Origin: Mageeibacillus sp. UBA1212
GTDB taxonomy: Bacteria; Bacillota; Clostridia; UBA1212
Length of the DNA stretch: 64,000 bases
Direction of reading: 5' to 3'
Assembly: GCA_002309655.1 (NCBI GenBank)
Contig: DBXM01000051.1
Span: forward strand, 1-64,000
Shown: positions 53,387-61,675 of the stretch, piece by piece
Numbering within the stretch: the stretch's first letter is position 1
How the letters are laid out: each line of letters starts with the position of its first letter
Notes under the pieces: generated by a model
Databases searched by the model: none
What the model saw: only the letters and a program-made list of their open reading frames with translations
What the model was told of the DNA's origin: nothing
Made by a program: the position numbers and the translations under genes

Positions 53387-53415
53387 TTCACGCGCGCGGA
53401 AAAAAGTGGTATAAT
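53387..53415 (+). promoter_or_regulatory. Sigma-A promoter of the glycerol-3-phosphate oxidation operon
   Basis: TTCACG (53387-53392) and TATAAT (53410-53415), 17-base spacer with the sequence CGCGCGGAAAAAAGTGG, nearly the same as in the promoter at 26523-26551. The first gene starts at 53449 after CGGAGG. Confidence 0.75.
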
Positions 53416-53448
53416 GACAGCACCAAATCAAACGGAGGTCTTTCCCGA

Positions 53449-54837
53449 ATGTATGATGTGATTATAATCGGCGCGGGCGTTGTCGGAGGAATGATAGCGA
53501 GGGAACTGTCGCGGTTCAACGTGTCGGTATTGATTCTCGAAAAAGAAAACGACGTCGCGCGCGGCGCAACGGGCGCGAACAGCGGTATCGTTCACGCCGG
53601 CTTTGACGCGGCAACAGGCAGTCTGAAGGCACATCTCAACGTCCTCGGATGTAAAATGATGAAGGACGTGGCCGCGGAACTCGGCGTAAAATACGTCAAC
53701 AACGGCTCGCTCGTTATCGCCTTCGGGCCCGAACAGGACGAACACGTGAAAACGCTTTACGCGCGCGGGATCGCGAACGGCGTCGAGGGGCTTAAAATCC
53801 TTGACTCAAAAGAGCTTCACGAACTGGAGCCCAACGTGGCCCCGGACGCGACTTCCGCTCTGTTCGCCCCTTCGGCGGGAATAATCTGCCCCTACAGCCT
53901 TGCGATTGCGGCGGTGGGCAGCGCAATGGACAACGGATGCGAATTAAAGCTCCGCAGTGAAGTGACAGGAATCGTTCGCGAAGACGGCTTATATAAGGTG
54001 ACGTTGGCCGGCGGCGCGATTGAAGAGGCGCGGTTTGTCGTGAACTGCGCGGGCGTCTTTTCCGACAAGGTAGCAGCGTTCGCCGGGAAGTGCGATTTCA
54101 CCGTGCATCCGAGAAGCGGCGAGTATCTGCTTCTGGACAGGGAGTGCGGCGAGCTTGTGAGCCGCACGATTTTCAGGGTTCCCACTAAAATGGGCAAGGG
54201 TATTCTCGTGTCCCCCACCGCCCACGGGAATCTCATTCTCGGCCCCACCTCCACCGACATCGAAGACAAGGAAGACAAGCGCACCACCCGCGAAGGACTC
54301 GACATGGTGGCGAAGGGCGCGGCTTCAAGCGTCAGCGGGCTTCCTTTTAGAAGCGTCATCACCTCGTTCACGGGCCTCCGCTCGGTGGGCTCCACAGGCG
54401 ATTTCATCATTAATGAGAGCGACGGCTTCGTGAACTGCGCGGGCATCGAGTCACCGGGTCTCAGCGCCTCCCCCGCCATCGCGGTCTACGTCAGGAACCT
54501 TCTTGCCGGCGCGGGACTCGTTCTCGAGCCCAAGGCGGACTACGTTCCCGGAAGGCGCGTTTACAAGGCGGATGAAAAGCTCTACACTCACATCGTGTGC
54601 CGCTGCGAAACGATCAGCGAGGGCGAGATAGTTTCCGCGATTCACACCAACCCGGGTGCCACCGACATCGACGGCGTCAAAAAACGCACCAGAAGCGGTA
54701 TGGGCAGGTGCCAGGGCGGGTTCTGCCAGCCCTTCGTCGCTGAAATTCTCGCGCGGGAGCTCGGCAGGAGTCTTCTCGAAATTACCAAATCCGGCCCCGG
54801 ATCGGACATTCTCGCCGGCAGGGTCAAGGAGGTGTGA
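53449..54837 (+). CDS. glpA: FAD-dependent glycerol-3-phosphate dehydrogenase-like protein with BFD domain
   Basis: A 462-residue flavoprotein. FAD-binding GAGVVGGMIA is at residue 9, ATGANSGIVHAGFD near 40 and the DAO/GlpA-type core follows. From about 375 comes a BFD-like [2Fe-2S] region, with cysteines in CRCETIS and GRCQGGFC. This combination is typical of anaerobic clostridial GlpA-type proteins, which oxidise glycerol 3-phosphate to dihydroxyacetone phosphate. The next two genes in the operon are the usual companions. The symbol is by functional analogy. Confidence 0.87.
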   Translation: MYDVIIIGAGVVGGMIARELSRFNVSVLILEKENDVARGATGANSGIVHAGFDAATGSLKAHLNVLGCKMMKDVAAELGVKYVNNGSLVIAFGPEQDEHVKTLYARGIANGVEGLKILDSKELHELEPNVAPDATSALFAPSAGIICPYSLAIAAVGSAMDNGCELKLRSEVTGIVREDGLYKVTLAGGAIEEARFVVNCAGVFSDKVAAFAGKCDFTVHPRSGEYLLLDRECGELVSRTIFRVPTKMGKGILVSPTAHGNLILGPTSTDIEDKEDKRTTREGLDMVAKGAASSVSGLPFRSVITSFTGLRSVGSTGDFIINESDGFVNCAGIESPGLSASPAIAVYVRNLLAGAGLVLEPKADYVPGRRVYKADEKLYTHIVCRCETISEGEIVSAIHTNPGATDIDGVKKRTRSGMGRCQGGFCQPFVAEILARELGRSLLEITKSGPGSDILAGRVKEV

Positions 54838-54840
54838 GCC

Positions 54841-56163
54841 ATGGCAAACGTCAAAAAATCCGTTAAAAACAGCCCCGAAGAGGCGGAAAACGTCAAAAAG
54901 ACGTCTCTTGTAATAATCGGAGGCGGTCCCGCGGGAATGGCGGCAGCGGTCAGCGCCTACGAACACGGCGTCCGCGACATACTCATTCTCGAGCGCGACT
55001 CGCACCTGGGCGGCATTCTCAACCAATGCATCCACGCGGGCTTCGGTCTCCACAAATTCGGCGAGGAACTGACCGGTCCCGAGTACGCCTCTCGCTACGC
55101 CGAAAAAGTCATCTCGCTCGGCATTCCGTACAAGCTCGGCGCGATGGTAACAGACATCACCCCCGAAAAGCGCATCACTTACTTAAGCGAAGAGGACGGA
55201 AAGGTCACTCTCGACGCCGACGCGGTGATTCTCGCAATGGGCGCGCGCGAAAGAAGCCGCGGCGCTCTCAACATTCCCGGAACGAGACCGGCAGGCGTCT
55301 ACACAGCAGGCACAGCGCAGCGCTATGTCAATATAAAAGGTCTCATGCCCGGCAAAAAGGTCGTGATTCTCGGCTCCGGCGATATCGGCCTAATCATGGC
55401 GCGCAGAATGACTCTCGAAGGCGCGGAGGTCAAAGCCGTCTGCGAGCTGCTCCCCTATTCCGGCGGTCTCGCCCGCAACATCGCGCAGTGCCTCGACGAC
55501 TTTGGCATCCCGCTCATGCTCAGCCACACTGTTACCGAAATTCACGGCAAGGACCGCGTCACGGGAGTCACGATCTCGGAAGTTGACGAAAGGCGCAATC
55601 CCATTCCCGGCACCGAACAGTACATAGAATGCGACACGCTGCTCCTCTCCTGCGGGCTCCTTCCCGAGAACGAGCTGTCGAAAAAGGCGGGCGTGGCGCT
55701 TGACAGAGTTACCGGCGGCGCGGTGGTGAACGACTCCCGCGAGACTTCGGTTCCCGGCATTTTCTCCTGCGGCAACGTGCTCCACATTCACGACCTGGTC
55801 GACTACGTGTCCGACGAAGGCGAGCTGTGCGGCATTTTCGCGGCGGAATATCTGGAAAATGAAGGAAAAACGGCGGAAAATACCGGAAAAACAATAAAAG
55901 TCAAAGCTGGCGGCATCGTCAGATACACCGTTCCCATGAGCATCAACGACCCCGGAAGAGACGTGAAGATCTTCTTCAGAGTCGGCGAAAACATGCGCAA
56001 CGCGAAGATCGAGGCAGTCTCAGGCGATTCTGTGATTTACTCAAAAACGAAGAAGCGGGTCGCGCCGGGCGAGATGGAAAATATCACCCTCACCCCGAAA
56101 ATTCTCGCGCAGGCCCTCGAAACCGGCGAACTCACCGTAAGGATCATGAAGGAGGCGAACTGA
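54841..56163 (+). CDS. FAD/NAD(P)-dependent oxidoreductase, GlpB-like partner
   Basis: A 440-residue pyridine-nucleotide-disulfide-type oxidoreductase: first dinucleotide fold IIGGGPAGMAAAV near residue 24, second fold VVILGSGDIGLIMARR near 178, and a GIFSCGNVLHIHD block that contacts FAD. It starts three bases after the previous stop with GGAGGTG upstream. In clostridial operons of this kind it transfers electrons from the GlpA-type protein to an acceptor. The first 20 residues are a Lys/Glu-rich extension. Confidence 0.88.
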   Translation: MANVKKSVKNSPEEAENVKKTSLVIIGGGPAGMAAAVSAYEHGVRDILILERDSHLGGILNQCIHAGFGLHKFGEELTGPEYASRYAEKVISLGIPYKLGAMVTDITPEKRITYLSEEDGKVTLDADAVILAMGARERSRGALNIPGTRPAGVYTAGTAQRYVNIKGLMPGKKVVILGSGDIGLIMARRMTLEGAEVKAVCELLPYSGGLARNIAQCLDDFGIPLMLSHTVTEIHGKDRVTGVTISEVDERRNPIPGTEQYIECDTLLLSCGLLPENELSKKAGVALDRVTGGAVVNDSRETSVPGIFSCGNVLHIHDLVDYVSDEGELCGIFAAEYLENEGKTAENTGKTIKVKAGGIVRYTVPMSINDPGRDVKIFFRVGENMRNAKIEAVSGDSVIYSKTKKRVAPGEMENITLTPKILAQALETGELTVRIMKEAN

Positions 56164-56164
56164 C

Positions 56165-56524
56165 ATGGAGAAAATGACGAAAACAATGACCTGCATCGTC
56201 TGCCCGATCGGCTGCTCGCTGACTGCGGTCAGAGACGAAAACGGGAACGTTACGGTCACCGGCAACTCCTGCCCCCGAGGCGCCAAATACGCGGTGTCCG
56301 AGCTCACCGCCCCGGTCCGCACGCTGACCTCCGTTGTGAGAACCGAAAACGGCGACATGCTCTCCGTTAAAACGAGCGAGCCCATTCCCAAGGAACTCGT
56401 TCGCGAAGCCGCCAAAGCGCTGGCCGGCGTTGTCGCCAAGACGCCTGTCCGCATCGGCGACGTCATCGTGAAGGACATTTTAGGAACCGGTTCGGATATC
56501 GTCGCCACGAAAGACATCGGTTAA
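56165..56524 (+). CDS. DUF1667 protein, small Cys-rich partner of the oxidase
   Basis: A 119-residue protein with CIVCPIGC at residue 10 and a further Cys in NSCPRGAKY, the pattern of DUF1667, usually the third gene after the GlpA- and GlpB-like proteins. The cysteines probably hold an iron-sulfur centre, though the family is not characterised. It starts one base after the previous stop and ends the operon. Confidence 0.9.
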   Translation: MEKMTKTMTCIVCPIGCSLTAVRDENGNVTVTGNSCPRGAKYAVSELTAPVRTLTSVVRTENGDMLSVKTSEPIPKELVREAAKALAGVVAKTPVRIGDVIVKDILGTGSDIVATKDIG

Positions 56525-56548
56525 GAATCAAGTGTTTATATAATAAGC

Positions 56549-56590
56549 GCGGCCGCTCCCCTCTGAAAAATTCCAAGGGGGAGCGGCCGC
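56549..56590. terminator. Terminator between converging genes
   Basis: A 13-bp perfect stem (56549-56561 with 56578-56590), GC-rich, with an A/T-rich loop, then TTCCTTT on the plus strand. It ends the operon at 56524 and lies 28 bases from the stop of the gene at 56618. Confidence 0.85.
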
Positions 56591-56617
56591 TTCCTTTATA
56601 GCTGCACACTAAAACAA

Positions 56618-57556
56618 TTATTTCTTCTTCGTGAGCAGAATGATCACCACGATTATTACCGCGATCGCGAGTATCGACACGACGACTGTAAGGCAGATCA
56701 TTGCCAGCTGCGCGCTCGAGATTTCGATCTTGCCTTCAGGGGGTTCCCAGCCGGGCGTTTCGGTCGCGGGAGCTTCCGTAGGATTAACGGGTTCACCGGT
56801 GGGCGTCGAAGGATCCTCCGAAGGCGCTTCGGTCTCAACAGGAGCCGCCGCCTTGAACTCCACCTGAATTATATTCGTGTACGAGTTGGTCGACTTCCCG
56901 TCCTTCACCGACTCGACCATGCAGCAGTAGTTGACCGTTCCCGGCGTGTCGGAAGAGATCTCAATCGAGGGGCCGTCGAAGCCGTCGTCCATAATCGCCT
57001 TGATGTCCGCAAGATTTTCGCTGAAGCTCGTGTACCACTGATAGTTGTACGTGACGCCTTCCTGAGGCTCCGCTTCGACCGAAAGAACGGCCTTTTCGCC
57101 GCAGGTGGCGGTAACCTTCGCCGGCGCCTTCATTACCGGAGGCATAGGCATTCCCGCTTCGCAAATGCTGACGACCGCCGCCGGTGAAGTCGTTTTGACT
57201 CCGTTCTCATCGCAGACGCAGTAAACCTCGGCGCCTCCCAGGTCCTTCGTGACGCCTTCAAAGAACAGTGTCTTGCCGTCGGCTGAAACGCCGAAGCCGG
57301 TCACGTAGTTGATCCACTGCGCCGAAGAGAGGTCGAGGTTGGCGAAATCGTACGTGTTGCCGTCAAATTTCAGGTACCACGAAAAGGTCGCGTAGGCGCT
57401 CTCGGAATCGACCGTGTAAGTCGCCACGGAGTCCTCCGGGAACTGTCTGGACATGGGATACGCGGTGAAATCCGCGAACACGCACGCAGGCGCGAATAAT
57501 ACAAACACAAGAGCCGCCGCAAAGGCAGCCGCCAAAAACCTGACAGCAAGTCTCAT
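56618..57556 (-). CDS. Membrane-anchored surface protein with Ig-like domain
   Basis: A 312-residue protein; the ATG at 57556 with AGAGGG is preferred to one at 57595. Signal peptide, then a beta-rich domain (to about 125), an Ig-like domain with ATCGEKAVLSVEAEP and YNYQWYTSFS (about 130-230), a Pro/Thr/Glu spacer, and a C-terminal membrane helix followed by Lys-Lys-Lys. It is a surface protein held by the membrane, with no sortase motif. Function unknown. Confidence 0.82.
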   Translation of the reverse strand: MRLAVRFLAAAFAAALVFVLFAPACVFADFTAYPMSRQFPEDSVATYTVDSESAYATFSWYLKFDGNTYDFANLDLSSAQWINYVTGFGVSADGKTLFFEGVTKDLGGAEVYCVCDENGVKTTSPAAVVSICEAGMPMPPVMKAPAKVTATCGEKAVLSVEAEPQEGVTYNYQWYTSFSENLADIKAIMDDGFDGPSIEISSDTPGTVNYCCMVESVKDGKSTNSYTNIIQVEFKAAAPVETEAPSEDPSTPTGEPVNPTEAPATETPGWEPPEGKIEISSAQLAMICLTVVVSILAIAVIIVVIILLTKKK

Positions 57557-57618
57557 AATTTCCCTCTTTTTAGACAAATAATAAACCCCGCCCAAAATCG
57601 CCTTAGGCGGAACAGAAA

Positions 57619-57654
57619 GGCCGGAACCTTCCGTTTCAGAGTCCGGTTCCGGCC
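57619..57654 (-). terminator. Terminator downstream of the DUF6935-like gene
   Basis: A 10-bp perfect stem (57619-57628 with 57645-57654); on the minus strand TTTCTGTTCC follows. It lies 22 bases after the stop at 57677. Confidence 0.65.
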
Positions 57655-57676
57655 CGTTTCAGCCGTTATTAATGCG

Positions 57677-58243
57677 TCAGGCCCACTCGTTTTTGGACGC
57701 GGGAACTCTGATGTCGGCAAGAAGGCCTTCATGCTCCCAGAGGAACCACTCGCCTGTGGAGGGCTTGTTCCTGAGCATTACCGGTCTCGGGTTGTCCGCG
57801 CCGGACGATCTGACCCAGAGCTGGAGATAGCCGCCCTCGATCTCACTGTACTGGTTGGAAGTGAGGGTGATTTTGTAGGGCTCGGAGGGGGTGTAGTCGT
57901 TCGCGGGCGAAGTGCCTTCGAAGTAGGAGCGCACAACGTATTCCTTGCCGTCGTAGGCGAGCCTGTCGTTGATGAAGGTCTTGTCGAACGCGGACAGCGG
58001 TCTCGGACCTCTCACGTAGTTGAGCATCTCAAAGCAGACTTCCTTGTCCGCCGGATAGAGGTTGAGCGCGACGATCGCGAGCGCCGCAGTCTCGTAAGGA
58101 TCCTTCAGGCTTGCCTGCGGAAGCGCCTTGAACGCCTCGAGCGTGGTCGGAATGTCGTCAAAAGTAATCGTTTTCGAGCCGCTGTTGAATACCTGCTTCA
58201 CGGCCTCTTCTGTCTTTTTCTTCAGGTTGTCAAAAAATCCCAT
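57677..58243 (-). CDS. Small cytoplasmic protein, possibly DUF6935
   Basis: A 188-residue soluble protein without signal or membrane segments. The blocks FDDIPTTLEAFKALPQA, DPYETAALAIVALNLY and RGPRPLSAFDKTFINDR recall the DUF6935 family of gut Firmicutes, of unknown role; I cannot confirm this. It is monocistronic, with a promoter at 58335-58364 and a terminator behind. Confidence 0.75.
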   Translation of the reverse strand: MGFFDNLKKKTEEAVKQVFNSGSKTITFDDIPTTLEAFKALPQASLKDPYETAALAIVALNLYPADKEVCFEMLNYVRGPRPLSAFDKTFINDRLAYDGKEYVVRSYFEGTSPANDYTPSEPYKITLTSNQYSEIEGGYLQLWVRSSGADNPRPVMLRNKPSTGEWFLWEHEGLLADIRVPASKNEWA

Positions 58244-58334
58244 TTTATCTGCCTCCGTTTTAAATATTTTTCGAAATAACGTGCCGGGAATGCGCTCGAT
58301 GAACGCCCGAACCGGACTGTTCTTTCCGTATTAA

Positions 58335-58364
58335 TTATATCACGCGCAAGCGCACGCCGTCAAC
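58335..58364 (-). promoter_or_regulatory. Sigma-A promoter of the DUF6935-like gene
   Basis: On the minus strand, TTGACG (58359-58364) and TATAAT (58335-58340), 18-base spacer, about 92 bases before the start. Confidence 0.7.
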
Positions 58365-58400
58365 AAAGACCGGAAATCCTTAAATTAACTTAAAGCCGTG

Positions 58401-58892
58401 TCATTCCTGCCTGTCTTCATTTTCGCCGTCAGCTTCAATTTCTGCAACAGCTTCGCCTCCGGAACTCCCGCTCTCGTCAGCGTCCTGAACGTTCTCCGGC
58501 TCCGCGGCAGCCGCTTTCTTCCTGCCGGAAAAAAACTTTTTGAGATAGCTTTCCTCTACGGCTTTGCCGTCGTCCTTGTGGAGTTTGATCTCCCACTGGA
58601 TAAGGACCGTCAGCGCCGCGCGCAGCAGAATGACCGCGCCGAGAATAAGAAGCTCGCTCCACTCGCGCACGATAACGGTTCTGAGCAGCTCGCCGCCCAT
58701 TTTGAACTGGAGAGCCAGCGCGATTCCCTCAGCCAGGTCGAGCTTGACCTTGCGGTCTCTCTTCGCGAGTCCGATTATCGCCTTGATGACCGTTACCACC
58801 AGCACCACGACGCCGACAAGTTCTACCGCCAGCACCAGATACTGGATCACGTACGTGAATATGTTCTCTACTTTCTGGTAAAACACTTCCAT
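58401..58892 (-). CDS. DUF1622 membrane protein
   Basis: A 163-residue protein with two or three membrane helices (near 13-40 and 80-98) and an acidic C-terminal tail. The segment LDLAEGIALALQFKMGGELLRT followed by ILGAVILLRAALTVLIQWEI is the DUF1622 pattern. Function unknown. It follows the glycosidase-like lipoprotein gene by 45 bases and may be co-transcribed with it. Confidence 0.8.
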   Translation of the reverse strand: MEVFYQKVENIFTYVIQYLVLAVELVGVVVLVVTVIKAIIGLAKRDRKVKLDLAEGIALALQFKMGGELLRTVIVREWSELLILGAVILLRAALTVLIQWEIKLHKDDGKAVEESYLKKFFSGRKKAAAAEPENVQDADESGSSGGEAVAEIEADGENEDRQE

Positions 58893-58937
58893 AATGAATA
58901 AATATTCCTCAATATGAAATCCTCAAAATTACGCAAA

Positions 58938-61001
58938 TCATCCTCTGAAAACGAACTCGAACCTGCCGCCCGGGGCCGCCTCGCCGTCCGTGTAGAGATT
59001 CAGGATCTCGCCTTCATTGTCGCCGGTAAGGTTGTTGTCGGTCCATTTATAGCCGAATTCAGCCGGCTTTCCGCCGAGTCCCAGGCCGAGAACGGTCCGC
59101 TCGATCCTTATCTGGATTATATTCCTGCGCACGTAAATGTCCGCTCCGCCGGCAACCTCCCAGTTCCAGCCGCCTTTCGAACGCTCGACGACCGCCCTGC
59201 TGCCCTCGGGATTTACTCTGTTCACGACGAACTCGAACCCTTCCCAGGAGTCCGTTCCCGAGGCTTGAGTGTCGAGGAAGAGCCGCATCCAGCCCTCGCC
59301 GTCCGAAGCAGTGATCACGTCGGCGCACTCCGCGTAAAAATACACGAAATTGTCGTCGTAGGCAACCTTGACAGCCGCAACGTCGTTCCGCGCGGTGTTG
59401 TTCTTGTAGGTCTTCCCGCCGTAGCCCTTCGAACCGTTTTTGCGGCTTCTTTCAGTCGTGCTTCCCACGTACGTGTAGGTCGTGCCGACGTCGTCCCACT
59501 GGGAAATCTTTCCGCCGACGTCGATGGTCTTCTGCGCCGCGGGAACAACCGTATCCTCAACGCCCTTGAAGCGCCTTATGTTCTCGCACAGCTGGTAGTA
59601 ATAGTAGTCGCGCATCTCGCCGAGAGAGGGCTCGCAGTCGCGGCTGTGTTCGGTGTCGAACTGGTCGACCATCGTGTTTTTAAGCGTCTTGTCGCCGGCC
59701 CAGGTTTCGGACCTGATCGCGACCCACTCGTTCCAGCCGGTGACGAAAATGAACTCCGGGTCGTTGTTGAGCGCGAAGTCCCACTGCTGCTGGAAGTTGA
59801 TTCCGTAGTATTTCGAATTCGCGATATTTTTGTCGACAGTGACCACGCTGCCGTCTCCGAGCTTATAGGTGTAGCTGTAGTCGCCCTTCGCGTAGCTCCT
59901 GCCCATGACGTTGTAGCCGCTCATGGCGGTGATGCAGTTGCGCTTGTAGTCCGCGTTCTGGGCGACGCCCACCGTGATCTCCTCGACCGTGCCGTCCGGT
60001 TTTCTGTAGACGCACTGCGGGTAGACCGAGAGCCAGCCCCAGTAGCTGTTCGAGTTTTCGGTGCTGAAATACGTCGCCTCGTTGTACTTGAACGTAAAGA
60101 AATTCCTGATTTCCTTGTCTTTGCCGGACCACCCGAGAGCGTCGGGATACGCGAGAATCAGCGGTTTCCCGTTCCACATGAACCAGAGATCCTTGTATTT
60201 TTCCTGGGAATAGACCTTTTTGTAGAGCTCGCGCAGCTGCGTGTTGGAGTTGTCGCCCGGTCCGAACGGCAGCATGAATACGATGCACGGCGCGTTGACG
60301 CCCTCTTTCCTGGCCTGCCCGAACACCTCGAACAGCGCCGTGAACGACGCCTCCCACAGGAAGGTTCCGTTCGTGTTGTCGAGAATGATGCAGTCGACGC
60401 CTGCGTCCGCAAGCAGCTCCGCCTGCTTTCTCAACACGTATCTGTCGGTCGTCGAGTAGTAATTGTAAATGGGCTCATCCCAGAAATGGTAACCGCCGAC
60501 GCCCTTCCAGACCTTGTGGTTGTAGTCGTGGGTGGCCTTTTCGCGCTCCTCGTCCGACTCAAGCGTCGCGAGGATCTGGGTGACGTTCCTGATGCCGGTG
60601 GACAGCGAGAGCTCCTGATGCCAGGAGGAATAGAAAATGCCGACGAATTTCCCGTTTTGGGTACTTGACGGAACGGTGCCGGTTCTCAGGGTCGAAGAGT
60701 ATTCCGTGCCGCCGTTCGAAAGCGTGCGCCCGAGGCCGTCGACAGCCGCGTAGCTTTCGGGGTGAACGAGTCCCAAGGCAACCTCCGTAACCGGATAGCG
60801 CGCCTCAATATCGTAGGCCTCTTCATCGGAAAGAGGCGCCGGCGTGACGTAAGGAGTCGCCGGCGGAGGCACCTCAGTAGGAATCTCAGTCGTCTTCGGA
60901 GCGGATCCTCCCGGGGCGCATCCCGCAAGAATTCCCGCGACCAAAACGGCCGCGATTGCGAGCGACGCAGTCTTCTTTAAACCGGATAAATGTGAACGCA
61001 A
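58938..61001 (-). CDS. Secreted glycosidase-like lipoprotein (GH71/GH99-like) with CBM9-like domain
   Basis: A 687-residue lipoprotein with lipobox ILAGC near residue 28. After a Pro/Thr spacer comes a TIM-barrel-type region (about 115-470): FVGIFYSSWHQ, GGYHFWDEPIYNYYS, AGVDCIILDNTNG, FVTGWNEWVA. These resemble GH71/GH99-like endo-acting hydrolases. The C-terminal 190 residues (AAVKVAYDDNFVYFYAEC to RFEFVFRG) resemble CBM9. The start is TTG with AAGGAAGG upstream. Its 255-base leader carries the third structured element. Confidence 0.82.
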   Translation of the reverse strand: MRSHLSGLKKTASLAIAAVLVAGILAGCAPGGSAPKTTEIPTEVPPPATPYVTPAPLSDEEAYDIEARYPVTEVALGLVHPESYAAVDGLGRTLSNGGTEYSSTLRTGTVPSSTQNGKFVGIFYSSWHQELSLSTGIRNVTQILATLESDEEREKATHDYNHKVWKGVGGYHFWDEPIYNYYSTTDRYVLRKQAELLADAGVDCIILDNTNGTFLWEASFTALFEVFGQARKEGVNAPCIVFMLPFGPGDNSNTQLRELYKKVYSQEKYKDLWFMWNGKPLILAYPDALGWSGKDKEIRNFFTFKYNEATYFSTENSNSYWGWLSVYPQCVYRKPDGTVEEITVGVAQNADYKRNCITAMSGYNVMGRSYAKGDYSYTYKLGDGSVVTVDKNIANSKYYGINFQQQWDFALNNDPEFIFVTGWNEWVAIRSETWAGDKTLKNTMVDQFDTEHSRDCEPSLGEMRDYYYYQLCENIRRFKGVEDTVVPAAQKTIDVGGKISQWDDVGTTYTYVGSTTERSRKNGSKGYGGKTYKNNTARNDVAAVKVAYDDNFVYFYAECADVITASDGEGWMRLFLDTQASGTDSWEGFEFVVNRVNPEGSRAVVERSKGGWNWEVAGGADIYVRRNIIQIRIERTVLGLGLGGKPAEFGYKWTDNNLTGDNEGEILNLYTDGEAAPGGRFEFVFRG

Positions 61002-61027
61002 AGCAGGTTCCTTCCTTTCGTTGTCTG

Positions 61028-61239
61028 GGAAAACACTGATTTAATGCTCTTTACGCAAGCGGCGAATAACTGACTGCACGTGATTGAGCGTTGCACGTTA
61101 TTCTCTGCTGCGTTTAGTCGCATAAGGTGTCTAACGACAGATTTGCTGCCGCTTGCTTTTCGAGAGCTCCCCTCTCGCAGTACCTCTGTACAGCTTCGGG
61201 GTCGCGCTCGAAAAAATAGCTATTAACTCAGCGTTTTCC
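61028..61239 (-). ncRNA. Structured repeat element, copy 3, in the leader of the 58.9-kb gene
   Basis: A 212-nt copy in the opposite orientation to copies 1 and 2. The closing stem pairs 61228-61239 with 61028-61039 (12 pairs, one G-T), then TTAAT/ATTAA. Arm A is capped by GCTGTAC/GTACTGC (61188-61194 with 61177-61183). Arm B pairs 61148-61156 with 61055-61063 (9 perfect pairs) and contains a longer insert than in the other copies. Shared blocks AGCTATTTTT, CCGAAG, GCGAGAGG and TTGCGTAAAGAGC are kept. A consensus promoter 24 bases upstream would transcribe it in this orientation. Confidence 0.75.
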
Positions 61240-61262
61240 TTGAATTCGCTTTTAGCGCTTTA

Positions 61263-61291
61263 ATGATACCTTTTGGACCGCTTTTTGTCAA
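61263..61291 (-). promoter_or_regulatory. Sigma-A promoter reading through element copy 3
   Basis: On the minus strand, TTGACA (61286-61291) and TATCAT (61263-61268), 17-base spacer. Transcription would begin near 61256, pass through the whole element and enter the lipoprotein gene that starts at 61001. Confidence 0.8.
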
Positions 61292-61305
61292 TAATAATAT
61301 GACTG

Positions 61306-61381
61306 TTCGGGAAGAATCAATACCGTCAAAATCTGCCGAATTGGGCAGAAAATTGCCCGAAAGTATTGACTTTTGCCCGAA
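61306..61381. promoter_or_regulatory. Operator cluster between divergent promoters
   Basis: Related half-sites occur at 61306-61313 (TTCGGGAA, inverted), 61341-61347 (TTGGGCA, inverted), 61353-61361 and 61373-61381 (TTGCCCGAA, direct, 20 bases apart). CTGCC/GGCAG pairs at 61333-61348. They surround the -35 box of the XRE promoter and are close to the divergent promoter, so the XRE product is the likely binder. Confidence 0.6.
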
Positions 61382-61394
61382 TTCGTTGTATAAT
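61366..61394 (+). promoter_or_regulatory. Sigma-A promoter of the XRE-Fic pair
   Basis: TTGACT (61366-61371) and TATAAT (61389-61394), 17-base spacer, ending 28 bases before the ATG at 61423. TTGCCCGAA repeats lie on both sides of the -35 box. Confidence 0.85.
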
Positions 61395-61422
61395 AAGCAT
61401 ATCATATCTAAGAGGTGGAACC

Positions 61423-61653
61423 ATGGCAGTCAACTATATGAAACTGTGGCATTTGCTTCTGGACAGAGGCCTGAAAAAGGTCGATCTTGAACGCATGTCC
61501 GGCATTTCACACTACACAACAAAAAGAATGACCAGAAACCAGAACATCCCTACCGACGATCTCGGCCGTATCTGTCTTGCGCTCGAATGCAAAGTGGAAG
61601 ATATTATTGAGTTTATACCCGACGAATCGTTTATTGCGGTACAAAACAACTGA
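61423..61653 (+). CDS. XRE-family (HTH_26) transcriptional regulator
   Basis: A 76-residue Cro/C1-type helix-turn-helix protein: [20 protein letters not shown] forms the helix-turn-helix (about residues 15-35) and [17 protein letters not shown] is the usual C-terminal helix. The ATG at 61423 follows AGAGGTGG and lies downstream of the promoter, so a longer reading from 61366 is excluded. It is 22 bases before the Fic gene; the two look like an antitoxin- or regulator-effector unit with autoregulation. Confidence 0.88.
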   Translation: MAVNYMKLWHLLLDRGLKKVDLERMSGISHYTTKRMTRNQNIPTDDLGRICLALECKVEDIIEFIPDESFIAVQNN

Positions 61654-61675
61654 CAAACCGGAGGACGAACCGTTC

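Noticed and set aside
58914..60668. Plus-strand open frame of 584 codons opposite the glycosidase-like gene
   Set aside because: Arg/Val/Glu-rich antisense product without motifs; the minus-strand gene has a lipobox, a recognisable barrel region and a ribosome site.
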